Shown here: positions 49,501 to 61,100 of the stretch, one piece after another
How the letters are laid out: every line of letters begins with the position of its first letter
Numbering within the stretch: position 1 is the stretch's first letter
Source: Porodaedalea pini
Taxonomy: Eukaryota; Basidiomycota; Agaricomycetes; Hymenochaetales; Hymenochaetaceae
Direction: 5' to 3'
Length of the DNA stretch: 64,000 nt
Assembly: GCA_002794775.1 (NCBI GenBank)
Contig: NBAY01000091.1
Span: 78,539-142,538, forward strand
Translations under genes and position numbers: made by a program
The notes under the pieces: model-generated
Seen by the model: only the letters and a program-made list of their open reading frames with translations
Told to the model about the DNA's origin: nothing
Database searches by the model: none

Positions 49501-52500
49501 AGGAGCGTGTTGCCGTCGAGGAGCTCACTACGGTTGACAGCGCAGATGAGGAAGTCAAGTCTCTCAAACCTGTCATTGCACCTGAAGTGCCAGTTGAAGA
49601 AACTACCCTGGCGATAGAGGGCACTGCATTGGACTCGCAGGCCGTGGATGAAGTTGCTGGCGTTGTTGGGCAGCCGCAAGACGTCGGAGATATTATCGAA
49701 GAAAGTGCAACATCCAGACTTGCGGAAATGTCTGGTCATCAGGACATAGGTCCGATAGAAGCCACTGAACTTGTTGGGGTACTTGTGGGAGGGCCTGCAA
49801 TTACTCAAGAAGAAGACGCTAAAGACGCTAATATCGCTACTCAATCCGAAGCAGAAGTGGAAGCAGAAGGCCTTCCCAAGGAACAACCTTCAGAGGGCAC
49901 CGCTCTTACTGAAGACACGCAAGGAACGCCTGTGGGACCTGAGGAACCTGTTCCCGATGTTTACGTCGAGATGCCGACTCCATCGACGGAGATCCTGTCA
50001 TTCACGACTGAAGAGGACCAACAGGAGACTGGCATCCCGTTAAAGCAGAGACTCGCTGATGCCGTTGATACTCCTGTAGATGAGCTCGTTAAGCTACCTG
50101 CACTCTCATCTCCGACACCAACCGAAATTAAAGCTACGGCGTCCGAGGAGGAACTCACGACACCCACAAAAAACAAAGGAGAACGTGTTTTTGAAGAAGG
50201 TGAAGCACAAGAGGAGATACCTGCCATTGGGTCTCAGGTGAGTTGTCTAGAACAATCGCAGTCTTCCGTGACTAACGTAATCTCTAGGAAGTTGAGGTTT
50301 CCTCTGAGTCCTTGCTTTCAGAACAGCCTGATCACGTTGAGAAGGATGAGGTAACTGCTCCTGCAGGCCTGTCTGTCGGCACTGATATCACGGAAGCACC
50401 AGAGAGACCCAAATCTCCGTGGGCTCCCTCCTATTCGGTGATAACACAAGGCTCGGCCCCCATTCATCCTGAGGAACCCGAACAGGAGAATATCGTTGAC
50501 GTCCAACCTAGTGAGACCGTTCATGAGTCTATTGAGGAGCCTTCGGTCGAAGCCGAGTCTATCGCAACGGAGGCCGCTTCCTCGCTTTCAGAAGTCAAAG
50601 AGGAACAGACTTCGGAGAGCATCCTGATTACTCCGCCGGCCGAGACGCATGCTTCGGAATCTGTGGATGCCCTTGCAGTGCCAGATGAAGCTGAGTCTGC
50701 GCCAATAGGGGCCTTTGTCAAGCCTGTGGATCCGAAAGAGACGACACCGTTGGAAAAGGATGAAGGACAAGAACCGGTTCCGGAAACCGAGGTGCGTTTG
50801 TCACGATGTATTGAAAACTTCTGCCAACGTTCCTTCCTGCAGGCACAAGCAAACGACGTTTCAGACGAAGTCCCCTTTGCGGACGTAGAGGCGGAAGTAC
50901 CTGTGGATGCAACCACTACGACACTATCTGTGAATACTAGCGTGGCGGAGATCCCAGAGAGACTGAAGTCGCCTTGGACTCCTTCATACTCTGTGACGAC
51001 GCAAGGTCCTGGCATTATTGAGCCTGAAAAATTAGTACTGGACCCTGAAGTCCCCGCCGACCTTAAACACGACGTCTCCGGGACTTCTGAGGAAGAGCAA
51101 CTGGCTGCCTCACAAGGCATCCTCATATCGCCGTCTCAAGACAACGATGCCCAAGTGTCTAGCGTCACTGAGGCTACACCTGATATCGAACGCCCTAAAT
51201 CACCTTATCCTCCTTCGTATTCTGTTACTCAGATGGGCCCTGGAATGATTGAGAAGGAGACAGGCGCTGCTGATGAAGGTAAGGAAGACTCTGAACCTCA
51301 TGGTGCCTCGAACTCTCTGGCATTGCAGTGGGAAGAGTCGGAGCCGGCAAGCCCCGCTTCAGAAAGTGCTGCGGAGTCTGTCGTATCCAGCAACGATCCG
51401 GAGGCACCTTCGAGTCCAAGGTCCGACTTAGGCATCGTGACGCCTGGCTTTGATTCACGATCTGAAGTATCTGACGCCAGTCACGAACCAATCGCACCAA
51501 GCTCGCCAAGGACCGATCCTGATGTGACATCATTTGAGGACGCGGACGTGAAGACTCCTTTAGTTGTCGGCTCCGAAGTGCAGGGAGCACCGATTTCACC
51601 ACTCCAAACACCCTTCATACTAGCGGACAAAGTGATCGAGAAGTCTGAAGATGATGCAGACAAGCTAGACATATCTGAGCCTCTGACAGAATCCGCTGTC
51701 TCCGGCTTCGACGCAGATGTGGAGACTGACCGTCACTCCACGACAACAGGATCGGTGAGAACAAGGCTTGTTTCTGCCATCGTTTTCTATAAGGGTGCTG
51801 ACTTGTCTTGTATCAGTGGGTCAAAGACACCGACATCGAGAGAGAATCGCATTCAGATTCCGTTGTTCTCAGGCCCGATGCGTCGCTTTCTGGTGACAAT
51901 GTGTCTGGAATTGTCGCCCAGACAGCGGAGTTATCGAAGGAGGCCGCGACCTCAGAGAGTAGCGTCGCAGCCAGTGTCTCAGATCTTCAGACGATCCGGG
52001 ATGATAGTACTCAAGCTGGATCTTTGGAAGATATGCCAGATATACCAATCTCTGCCTCAGAGTTGACTATTCCTAAGCTGGACGTTACGGCCCCGCCTCC
52101 AGCAGCTCAGCCAGTCATCGTTACGAACTCGATGAGTACAGATAGTGCGTATACGCAGATATCGGATTCCATCTCTCCGTCACAGGAGACTGGAACGAAT
52201 GTCACGACGCCTGATGTTGAAACCATGGCTATGCCAAAGATGGATGCGTATGCAGGCTCTGAAGTCGGCAGTATCGAACCTCTGGACGAAGATACTGTTT
52301 CACATGTCTCCGATAGGCCTTGGAGCTCTGATTCTGCAAGCCGCACTCCAACAGGCACTGAAGGCGGAGGCAAGTCGCTAGGAGTTGCTCACACTCTGGC
52401 TATGCGATCATTCCCGTCTGCTTTCAATGTTGGAGCGGACAGTTCATCAGCTCTCGAGCAATCTAAGTACGTCTATTGGTCCGAATTCCCTACAGTCGTT

Positions 52501-52791
52501 CTTACATACTTTGCGCTCAGGCAAGCACCACTAGCAGAGAATCTCGACGTGGATCAGTTGTCTCCACTGTCATCCCGCAGGCGCTTGGAGTCGACAGCAT
52601 CCTCACTCGCCTTTCCTGGTGGCTGGGTCACCTCACCTTCGCAGAAGGAGCGTGCATCGCTCGAAGTTGCTGCTGGTGAGTTCAGTCGGCCTATTGTCGA
52701 AGGGACCCCTGTGTCTCCCGACGTAACGCCTGCTGCGACAGAGGCTCCATCAGCAGATAAAGAGAACAAGTGGCGCTGTGTCATCATGTAA
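46556..52791 (+). CDS. 1903-residue acidic repeat protein ending in a CaaX box
   Basis: Exons 46556-46843, 46937-47107, 47203-47325, 47393-48070, 48123-50237, 50288-50791, 50843-51754, 51817-52466, 52521-52791; phases all close. Composition is dominated by Glu, Ala, Pro, Val, Thr and Ser, with no globular domain recognised; it is probably one long disordered chain. From about residue 1330 a motif ERxKSPxxPSYSVxxxG occurs three times (50397, 50955, 51187), followed by Ser-Pro-rich segments (APSSPRTDPD). The last exon encodes a basic/hydrophobic end and stops with KWRCVIM, a prenylation-type CaaX. The ATG at 46556 is the first in frame. Function unknown; a membrane-tethered scaffold is my inference. 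Confidence 0.85.
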
Positions 52792-53773
52792 CTTCAGCTC
52801 TTTTCCCCCTTCTCGTCTCTTGTACGTATTCTATGACTTACGACCTACACGTATATTTCATCTACTTCATGTATCGTTGCATTTACGACCCCTTTATGAG
52901 TCGATCATTTTTTTTACACCTTTAACATCCACATATCTCAGATGCAGCACCACTCCGGAAACAAATCACATGTTTTTTTTTTTCATTTTTAATCTTCATT
53001 TTCCCAGTAAAATTTCCTTCAAATTTCCTCAGTTCAATCACTGCGCCATTCAATAGAATATTCGCTTCTCTTTCATCTTCCCTAAGAAGTCTGATTAGCA
53101 GCACAATTAATATTGTGGCTCCTAGGCGGCCGGCGATCCGCGTCAAAACATAACTGATAAGTTATTGTGCTAATTCTCACAAGCTCTGATAGACGTTCTT
53201 CCCCACGCGATGCTTTTGATACTATTTTCTCTCCTCTCACCTTTTTTGAGGGCGTCCCCGGGACGGGGAACACACTCCATTGGAGCTCGCTTGGAGTTCG
53301 GCTGGAGTCAGGGTTGATATTATGTAATTGATGCGGCAGAAATGCCGATGAAGTGCCGATTTAGTATGTAATCGTAACTTTTTCGGTAGTAAAGAATGGC
53401 GATCATCTGTATTACTGCTAATACCAAATCCGGCATGCGTGCGACGATCTTTTTTTGAGTTGTGTTTTTTACCTAATGAGATGCAAGAAGGCGGCATTGC
53501 AGTGAGAAGCTCAAAATGATATGCCGAGGAAGAAGCTTCATTTATTTAGCAGGCTATTTTAAGAAAGAAGGTTAAGGTACCCAACAATGAGTATCTGCAT
53601 ACATGTACAAAGCACACTGGCAAGTCCGTGAACAGTAGAAACGAATTGGGTAAAGTATAGGCAGATATAAGCGATGTTCTACAGAAGAACTCCTGTAACG
53701 TACTGTGACAAAAGTGAACATAGATCACACTCGTTGGTCAACGAACTCCCTTTGCCAAACTGGACGAGGTCGA
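52792..53773. other. Intergenic region
   Basis: T-rich 3' flank, then mixed sequence with short minus-strand frames. No support for a gene. Confidence 0.45.
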
Positions 53774-56610
53774 ATGGTCAGAGGCAAAAAGCCCCCACCT
53801 GGATTCAAGGCCCTTGAAGGCTTGAAGCCTTTCGTATACCATAGCTCTTGCCCCGAAGCACAAGGCGAAAGTAGGAAGCAGCTGGGAAAACCCTGGGTGA
53901 TGCGAGACGGATGGGCAGCTCAACACGTATGTTTTTTTTCTTCCTCATTTTCTTGCCCATACTGAAGACGTGCAGTGCTATGACTGTGGAAGCCAAATAA
54001 TCCACCACCTCCACCCCACTAGCTACCCAGACCTCCCCATACCAAGCCCTTCTCCCACCAAAGCTCGGGCTGAGACGACGCAATGCTCTGTGCCAGGTTG
54101 CAGGGGCCGGGGAAATACTCGTTGTCCAACCATACAGTGCAGACACCATTGCATTTCTTCCAACCAGACATGTAGAGAGCACGCTAAGATGCCTGGAAGG
54201 CCTGTCCCTGGCCACGACATCCTCGACATAAACAACCCCCCAGGAGTGCCCCCCCCAGTCGCAGGAATACCCTCCACCACTCAAACCACCCCCCAGTCCC
54301 TCAGAGCTTCAGAGAATATGTTTGACGCTGAGAGACCTCCGGCAGCGAGGCAAAGTTCAAGCCTCGCAGTTCCAATAGGCCCGTTATGGCTAAACTCGCT
54401 AACATCGTCCCAGCGGGAGTACACAGAGGACATGGAAGCTGAGCAGAGACGGAAAGAAATGGATTCAGAGCTACAGAAAGAAGTGACAATCACCTTCTTC
54501 CCAGCAGTAAGCCTATCAAATACAACACCGCTCCCTTCCCTCGCTCATCTGCTTAATTCAAAGGTTGGACGACCAGCAAAGCATCTCCAAGTCAAGGTCC
54601 AGAACAAAATTGCACTCTCGATTGAAGCCATTCACGAATGGAACCCTCACCGAAAGGTTCTGACATTCCTTGCGGTGAACGAGGAAGTAGACTGTATATC
54701 GCACTTCAATGGAAAAATCTGGGTTCAGATCTCGAAGGGCAGTGTGTTTGAGTTTGGTCCTAGGAGAGGGCTACTCTTCCGCTCTATTGACTTTGATGAC
54801 GCAGCGCCGAAGTACTTGGAGGAGCTTAAAGAGGTCGAAGTGGAACATGCATTCCGCTCAAGTGATGCAAAGCGAAAAGGGGAGCCTTTATCCTCCCCTC
54901 GAAAGCAGCGCCGTAAGGAGCAGCCGATACCGCGTTGTACACCTGAGTCCCCAACCTTGACACAGCGCCACCTTGCACCTGCGACCTCCCAGACAGCTCC
55001 AGGTGCCCATCTGCCTACAACGTCCCAGACACATCAGGACGCCGCAAAATCTGCCCTACCTAGCACCATACAGACAAACCCAAGGTTCCCTGATGGATAC
55101 TCCGTCGATCGACTCTTCAAATTGAGGGAGGAGGCCTTGAGGCAGTCTCGTGAATTCAGGCGGCCACTCAAGGAGACCTTCGCCAAATTATACGACGGGA
55201 ATAAATACTCCAACAGCAGCTACCATGAGACGTACAAGAAGCTGGAAAACAGGGACAAAGCGATAGGAAAGGTGTCTCACGATACATTGATAAGTTGGCT
55301 GAGGAGGAGAGGCGACAAAGGAACGTATGCGGAGTTCCTAAGGATGAGGAAGGAGTACTCCTTTGGTGCGAATGTTAACGCACCGGCAACTGGGACCTCT
55401 ACTGCTGATACGTCGACTAACGTACCACCCACAACTGCTTCATTCACCGTGCGGCCGTTCCCACTTATCAAGGAACCGCGCAGCTCTGCGAACGACCTCC
55501 TTGAACTGGACCTTGACAGTCCATCATCGCCGATTCTACTCGATGAGAACTACAGCTACGATAGGTAAGCAGCTTCAAACAAACTCAAGTTGTTCTGAAT
55601 AACATGTCGCCCCTTCCAAAGCAACTCGAGGGAGTGCCCCATTTGTCACAGGCCACTCCCTTCCAACCCATCATCTGGCCTACAGGGGATGCTCACAGAT
55701 GCCCAAGTTCGCATGGATGGCCTCCTTCACAACTATAGGGAGAATGACGGCTTAAAGTTCGGAGGCGATTCACGCGAGGGAGTATGCAGGGTTCATGCAA
55801 CAGAGCTAGGCGCAGAGGAGGGCTGGAGGATAGTGACGGACTGGTTCGAGTTTGCGGAACGTGTCCAACTTTTCATCTTCTCCGGCCGCGTCGCGGCGTG
55901 GGCTGCGGACCCTACAGTTCTCCCCACATACTCCAAAGCTATGGCGTTGGTTGAGAATCGCAAAGGTTGGATTCCCGGTACAGACGAGGGGCTTTTCAAC
56001 TATGGCTAGTACGTGACCGCAATGTTTAATGCGATGTGCTCTAAGTCTGACCCTCATTTAGCTTTGGTGAACCTGGAGCGTCAGTAATATATACCACTCT
56101 AAGCATGGCCTTTAAATCAGGGGTAGGCACCATGCAAGGTAGCAAAGTTCCAACCACAGAAGTCATGCACAGCGTTCTCATGCCGGAGGTCTGTATCTCG
56201 TTCATTAAAGAGGACCTTCAGGTGAGTGATGAACTTGCTCAAGAACATTTTGTCCGAAGTGGGCACTTTGGAAGCGTCATGTACGATGAAGATGCGGCTG
56301 AAGAGGCCTGTCGGCGTCTGCGTACCTTTGGTATGGAAGTCCCCGAAACCACTCGTGTGGATGACGAGGTTCCCCGAGACGAGGAACACCAAGAGGATGG
56401 TAACAACTCAAACCAACTGACCCATATCGAACGCACAGTTGTAAGAGAACCCTACTTGTATACTACTGGCAGATCTACTCTGACGTACGGTTATAGTTTA
56501 AACAGGAGGTCTCCAACTTAACAACTCCCCGCTCTTCACAAGTGGGAGAGCTAGCGTGGAAGGAGACGAAAACAGATGATGGAAATACGATCCTTGAACT
56601 CCTGGACTAG
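53774..56610 (+). CDS. RTC4-like protein with N-terminal Cys-rich segments
   Basis: 873 residues; exons 53774-53926, 53976-55564, 55622-56008, 56062-56440, 56497-56610. The first splice joins WAAQH to CYDCG. A Cys/His cluster follows (CSVPGCRGRGNTRC, CRHHC, CREH), likely zinc-binding. The middle is Ser/Pro/Gln-rich with a conserved-looking block around residues 250-330. The C-terminal third starts with RECPICHRPLPSNP, then VCRVHATELGAEEGW and VLMPEVCISFIKEDLQVSDE. That order fits the fungal RTC4 (restriction of telomere capping 4) domain, whose molecular role is unclear. The family call is from memory of the pattern, hence moderate. Confidence 0.65.
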
Positions 56611-57196
56611 TCGCCCTAAGCTACTTCCACATGCTGCGCCATTCTTTTGAGATCGATTCTAAGCCAACTAACTGCCACTCATTTGCCTCTCTTTTTACTT
56701 CATCCGATGTTCAACTGTCAGGTTCACAATACCCTCATTAAGCTTTTAATTTCCTTCTCAACCCCTTTGGTCCAACTCAGCACGCTCATTCAGTCCAACT
56801 CGTGACAGTCGTTTCGTACAGGATTATTTTCTACTTATTCGACTTGGTAATCTCTTTTATCTTTCATAATAAATAGTCATATAGGTTTAAAATTATACCC
56901 AAGTGATTTTGGTACAAGATTCCTGAGCACAGAAGGCAGCCTTGACCCTAGGAGTCGTTGTGAGCGACTGACGGGCTTCTAGCGATGCTAAAAGCCCGTC
57001 AGTCACTGTAACGCGCACGGGATGTGACTGTGACTGATGCGCTTTTAGCGTCGCTAAAAGCCCGTCAGTCACACGTGATACTCCCGTGACTACAGAAGCC
57101 AACCTTGTCACGTGTAAGGCGTGATGGCATCATTGAATTCACGCTAAGCAACTCGCGCCTAATCCGTGACTTTGCACTCACCGCTCACCACTCACA
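56611..57196. other. Intergenic with hairpin repeats
   Basis: A T-rich 3' flank, then the paired hairpins at 56962-57072 described separately. Confidence 0.5.
56962..57072. repeat. Two tandem hairpins sharing a 20-nt arm
   Basis: GCTAAAAGCCCGTCAGTCAC occurs exactly at 56987-57006 and 57053-57072. Each is preceded by an imperfect reverse complement (about 56963-56982 and 57030-57049), giving two stem-loops 66 bp apart. It looks like the ends of a DNA transposon or MITE. Confidence 0.8.
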
Positions 57197-57697
57197 ATGC
57201 AAGCAAGCACCTCTAAGCTACTCTCCATGATGCCTAAAACAATTCGCGAGGTTTCACCTAGTGAGACGAACGACGACGACTGGGCAGTAAAGGAGGAGCT
57301 CGATAAGTGTTGGAAGAGGCGCTCTCTCAATGGGAAGACAGCTGCCATGGTCTTAACCCCTGTCGGGGCTTCTGCTGCCTACTATGCCGAACCAGAAATG
57401 TGGCAGTTTTATCTCGAAGGCTCTTCTATGAAATCACTCAGTGGAGACTTTGACGAGGGAAGTATCGTATCCTTGCTATTCAGAAACGCGCAGGACTTTG
57501 ATCTACGGCTGAAAAAAAGCTTGAAATGTTCAGAGCGTGACGGACGCTATCGCGATGCAGACTCTTTTGTAGACCGAATGGTCGACTCGAGGGCGAATCT
57601 ATATTCTTCCCAAGGAAGACTGCGGTGACTCGATAGTCGAGGAGGGACGACCAAATAGAAACGGAGTGATCGAACGCTCGAGACAGTGGCTCTTCTG
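57197..57697 (+). pseudogene. 5' part of an unknown gene split by the LTR element
   Basis: An ATG frame at 57197 runs 143 codons (SPSETNDDDWAVKEELDKCW, LTPVGASAAYYAEPEMWQFY) to a stop at 57628. A second frame (RIYILPKEDCGDS, then GVIERSRQWLF) is open up to the insertion point and continues, in frame, on the far side of the element. The two frames are probably exons joined by an intron that I could not place. No domain is recognised. Confidence 0.5.
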
Positions 57698-58110
57698 TGT
57701 TAGGCGGGAGCCCGGGAGATGACTCGGACTGGGCAGGCCTCGGCTGACAGTCGTCTGGGACGTGCTATACTCGAGCGTAGACTCGGGACACGCTTACTCA
57801 GGCTAGGTCGTCGCGGAGGTAAGAGGATTAATACAAGTCTAAACTAATACAAGGGGGACGAGTCTCACCTAGGTCGTCGCGGAGGTAAGAGGAAAAGCAG
57901 AACAAGGAGTTCATGCGATTCCTGAGACCTTATATAGCGACGACCGTGAGACTATATTACCTAACATTACATAACGAGTGGGAATGGAACGAATGAAGGC
58001 AGTGTGGGAATGATTGTGTAAGATGGGTAAATATAATGAAAAGGACGGATATAATGAAGGAAATGGTAAAAGGGAAAATAAAGGAAAAGGTGAAAGTTCA
58101 GGTTCTAACA
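57698..58110 (-). repeat. 3' LTR of the retrotransposon
   Basis: 413 bp, same sequence as 63530-63942. It contains a 25-bp direct repeat (CTAGGTCGTCGCGGAGGTAA...) at 57803-57827 and 57869-57893. Confidence 0.97.
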
Positions 58111-61100
58111 TTACCCCCCCTTCAAGGTTGGGCGTCCCGACCAACCATGATCGCGGTCGTTAGGCTCGGTGTCGACGAAGAGCGGACGGAGTCGTTGACG
58201 AGGGATGTCGAGTTTCCGAGGTGCACCGGGATGTTTGAGGTAGAACTCAGCGATCGCCTCCTTCGCGTTCTCGCCAAAGTCCGTCTCAGGCTGCCAAGTA
58301 GGTTCATTGTAGCCGACCCACTTGACAAGGTATTGTAGTTTCCCTCGGTGCAGACGTGAGTCTAAGACTTCCTCGAGTTCGTACTCCTCCTCGTTGTCGA
58401 CGATGTCTGGTGGCGGCGGCGGCGGTTGCTTCTGACTTTCAAAGGACGGTTCGACGGCGGTTTTCAACAGGGCTTCGTTGAAGACAGGGTGGATCTTTTT
58501 CCATCGCTTTGGGAGTTTGAGCTTGTACGCGCTCGCTCCTACCTTGTCGACTACGTCAAAGGGGCCGTACCATTTGTCTGCGAGTTTCTTTGTCGGCGAG
58601 TCCGTACTGATGTTTCGCCCATCAAGGAAGACCTTGTCTCCAGCCTTGTACTCCACCGAAGCTCCTGCTGTCCGGTCATGGTATCGCTTCATGTCCTCTG
58701 CTGCCTTGACTAGGTTGTCCTTAGCAACGCGATGAGTCTCCTTGATGTGCTTTGCGAATTCTTCCGCTGACATGTTAGCAGATGAGGTTCGCGTCGTGTC
58801 GAAGCTCAAGGGGTGACGTCCTGTGTTCGCGTAGAAGGGGGACATCTTTGTTGCTGAGTGTTCGCGGTTGTTGTATGCGAACTCTGCGAGGGGGAGCCAG
58901 TCCTTCCAGTCCGATTGCCGATGGTTAACGAAGAGTCGAAGGTACTGTTCAAGCTCTTGGTTAACGCGTTCCGTTTGACCATCCGTCTGTGGATGGTACG
59001 CTGTCGACGGGTTGCCTTCAATGTGCAGAAGTTTGTACAGCTCCTTCATCATTGACGCATCGAACTGCGTGCCTCGGTCATGGATGATCTTCTTTGGTAG
59101 ACCATGGAGACGGAAGACGTGGTCGCGGTACAGCTGGGCCATGCCTTCTGCTGACAGCCTCGTCGTCGTCGGGATCGCGTGTATCTGCTTCGAGAACCTA
59201 TCCACGAAGACGCAGATCGCGTTGTGTCCCTTGGAGTCCGGGAGCTCTCCGATTAGGTCGACTGTAACGATTTCCCAGGGTCCTTCAGGGACAGCGTTTG
59301 GATGGAGCGGTCTAGACCTTGACGTTCTTAGGGCTTTCGTTCGTTGACAACGGTCGCATCCTCGGACGTATGCTCGGACGTCGGAGAACATTGATGCCCA
59401 CCAGAAATCGCGACGGACGAGCTCTACTGTCTTCGACGCTCCCGGATGACCAGCCAGAACCGAGTCGTGGCACTCCCGCAACACGGCCTCCTTTATTGTC
59501 GATGGAACATACACCTTGCCTTTCATTCGCCACAACTCGGCGACCTCCACCAAACCCGTAGGCCTCTCCGACTCGTCCTGCGCCCTCTGCGCTTCACCCA
59601 CTCGTTCCATCACCTCGTCGCGCGATGTCCGCACCACTCCACGGTTCAACCACTTATCCTTGATGAACACGACCCCATCGTTGTCATCCTTCCCCTGATC
59701 ATAGCCCGCCATGCGCGATAATAGGTCTGCCTTGCCCATCGTCTTGCCTGACTTGTGTTCGAGGTGAAAGTCGAATTCTTCAAGTTCAGTCCTCCAGCGA
59801 GCTTGGCGATAGCTCAGCTTCTGCGCCGACCTGAAGTAGGTGAGGTTGGCATGGTCGGACCAGATTTCAATCTTGTGGCGAGCGCCAAGGAGGTATTGTC
59901 GCCACTCCTTGAGCGCCGAAACGATCGCGAGCATCTCCTTGTCGTAGATCTCGTAGTTTCGTTCTGCCGGTTCAAGTGCCTCTGACCTGTAGGCAATCAC
60001 CCTCCACTTCCCTTCCTGCTTCTGCAACAACACACCACCGAGTGCAAAGTTCGACGAGTCCGCTTCTACGCGGAAGGGGCCCTCGTCATTGGCGATGGCT
60101 AGGACTGGAGGTGAGCAGAGACGTTGTCTCAGCTCCTCGAACGCTTCCTGCTGTTCGGTCTCCCATACCCAGTCCTTCTTGCCCGTTAACGACGTCAACG
60201 GTCGGACCACCTTGCTGTAGTCCTTAATAAACCGTCTCAGCCAGTTTCCCATGCCGAGGAACTGTTGCAGCTCCTTGAGGTTCCGTGGGACTGGCCAGTT
60301 CGCAATCGCCTCCGTCTTTGCCGGGTCCGCCCTGATCTCGCCATTGCCGATGATGTGGCCGAGGTATTTGACGACCTTGGCGTCAAACTCGCACTTCTCC
60401 GGCTTCAGGTACAGGCCATTTTCTCGGAGGATCTGGAGTACGCGCCTCGACGTGTCGATATGCTCTTCAATGGTTTCCGAGAGGATCAGGATGTCGTCGA
60501 GGTATACGATGATCAAGTTCGCATAGATTAGGTCCTTAAAGATGTGGTTGACGAAGGCCTGGAATGTGGCCGGCGCGTTGCAAAGACCAAAAAACATGAC
60601 CGTCGGTTCGAAGAGGCCCATGTTTGTGCGAAACGCTGCCTTCCATTCGTCACCCTCGCGGATCCGGATATTGTAGTACCCCCAGCGAAGGTCAAGCTTA
60701 GTGATGTACTTCGCCTTCTTGACCTTGTCGACGAGTTCGTCAATGAGAGGGAGGGGATACTTGTTCTTGATCGTACCGTCATTGAGCTTACGGTAATCCT
60801 GGATCGGGCGTAACAATTTGTCGGCCTTCTTAATGAAGAAGAAGGGCGATGCCATGGGCGATATCGACCGTCGAATGCGACCCGACTTCAGATTTTCATC
60901 AAGGAAGTCCTTGAGTGACTGCTGCTCAGTCGGCGTGAGCGGGTAGATCTTACAGTCGCTCGGTTTGAAGTCGGGCTTCAAGTCGATGACATGGTCCCAG
61001 GGTCGGTGTTCCGGTAGCTTCTCGAAACCTTTTTCGCTGAAAACGTCGGCGTAGTCGTTGAGGTATGCGGGCCAGGACGCCTTGTCCATTCGCACCTCAC

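Noticed and set aside
47632..51126. Several long Ser/Ala-rich minus-strand frames opposite the acidic protein
   Set aside because: They mirror the GAA/GCT/CCT codon bias of the real gene.
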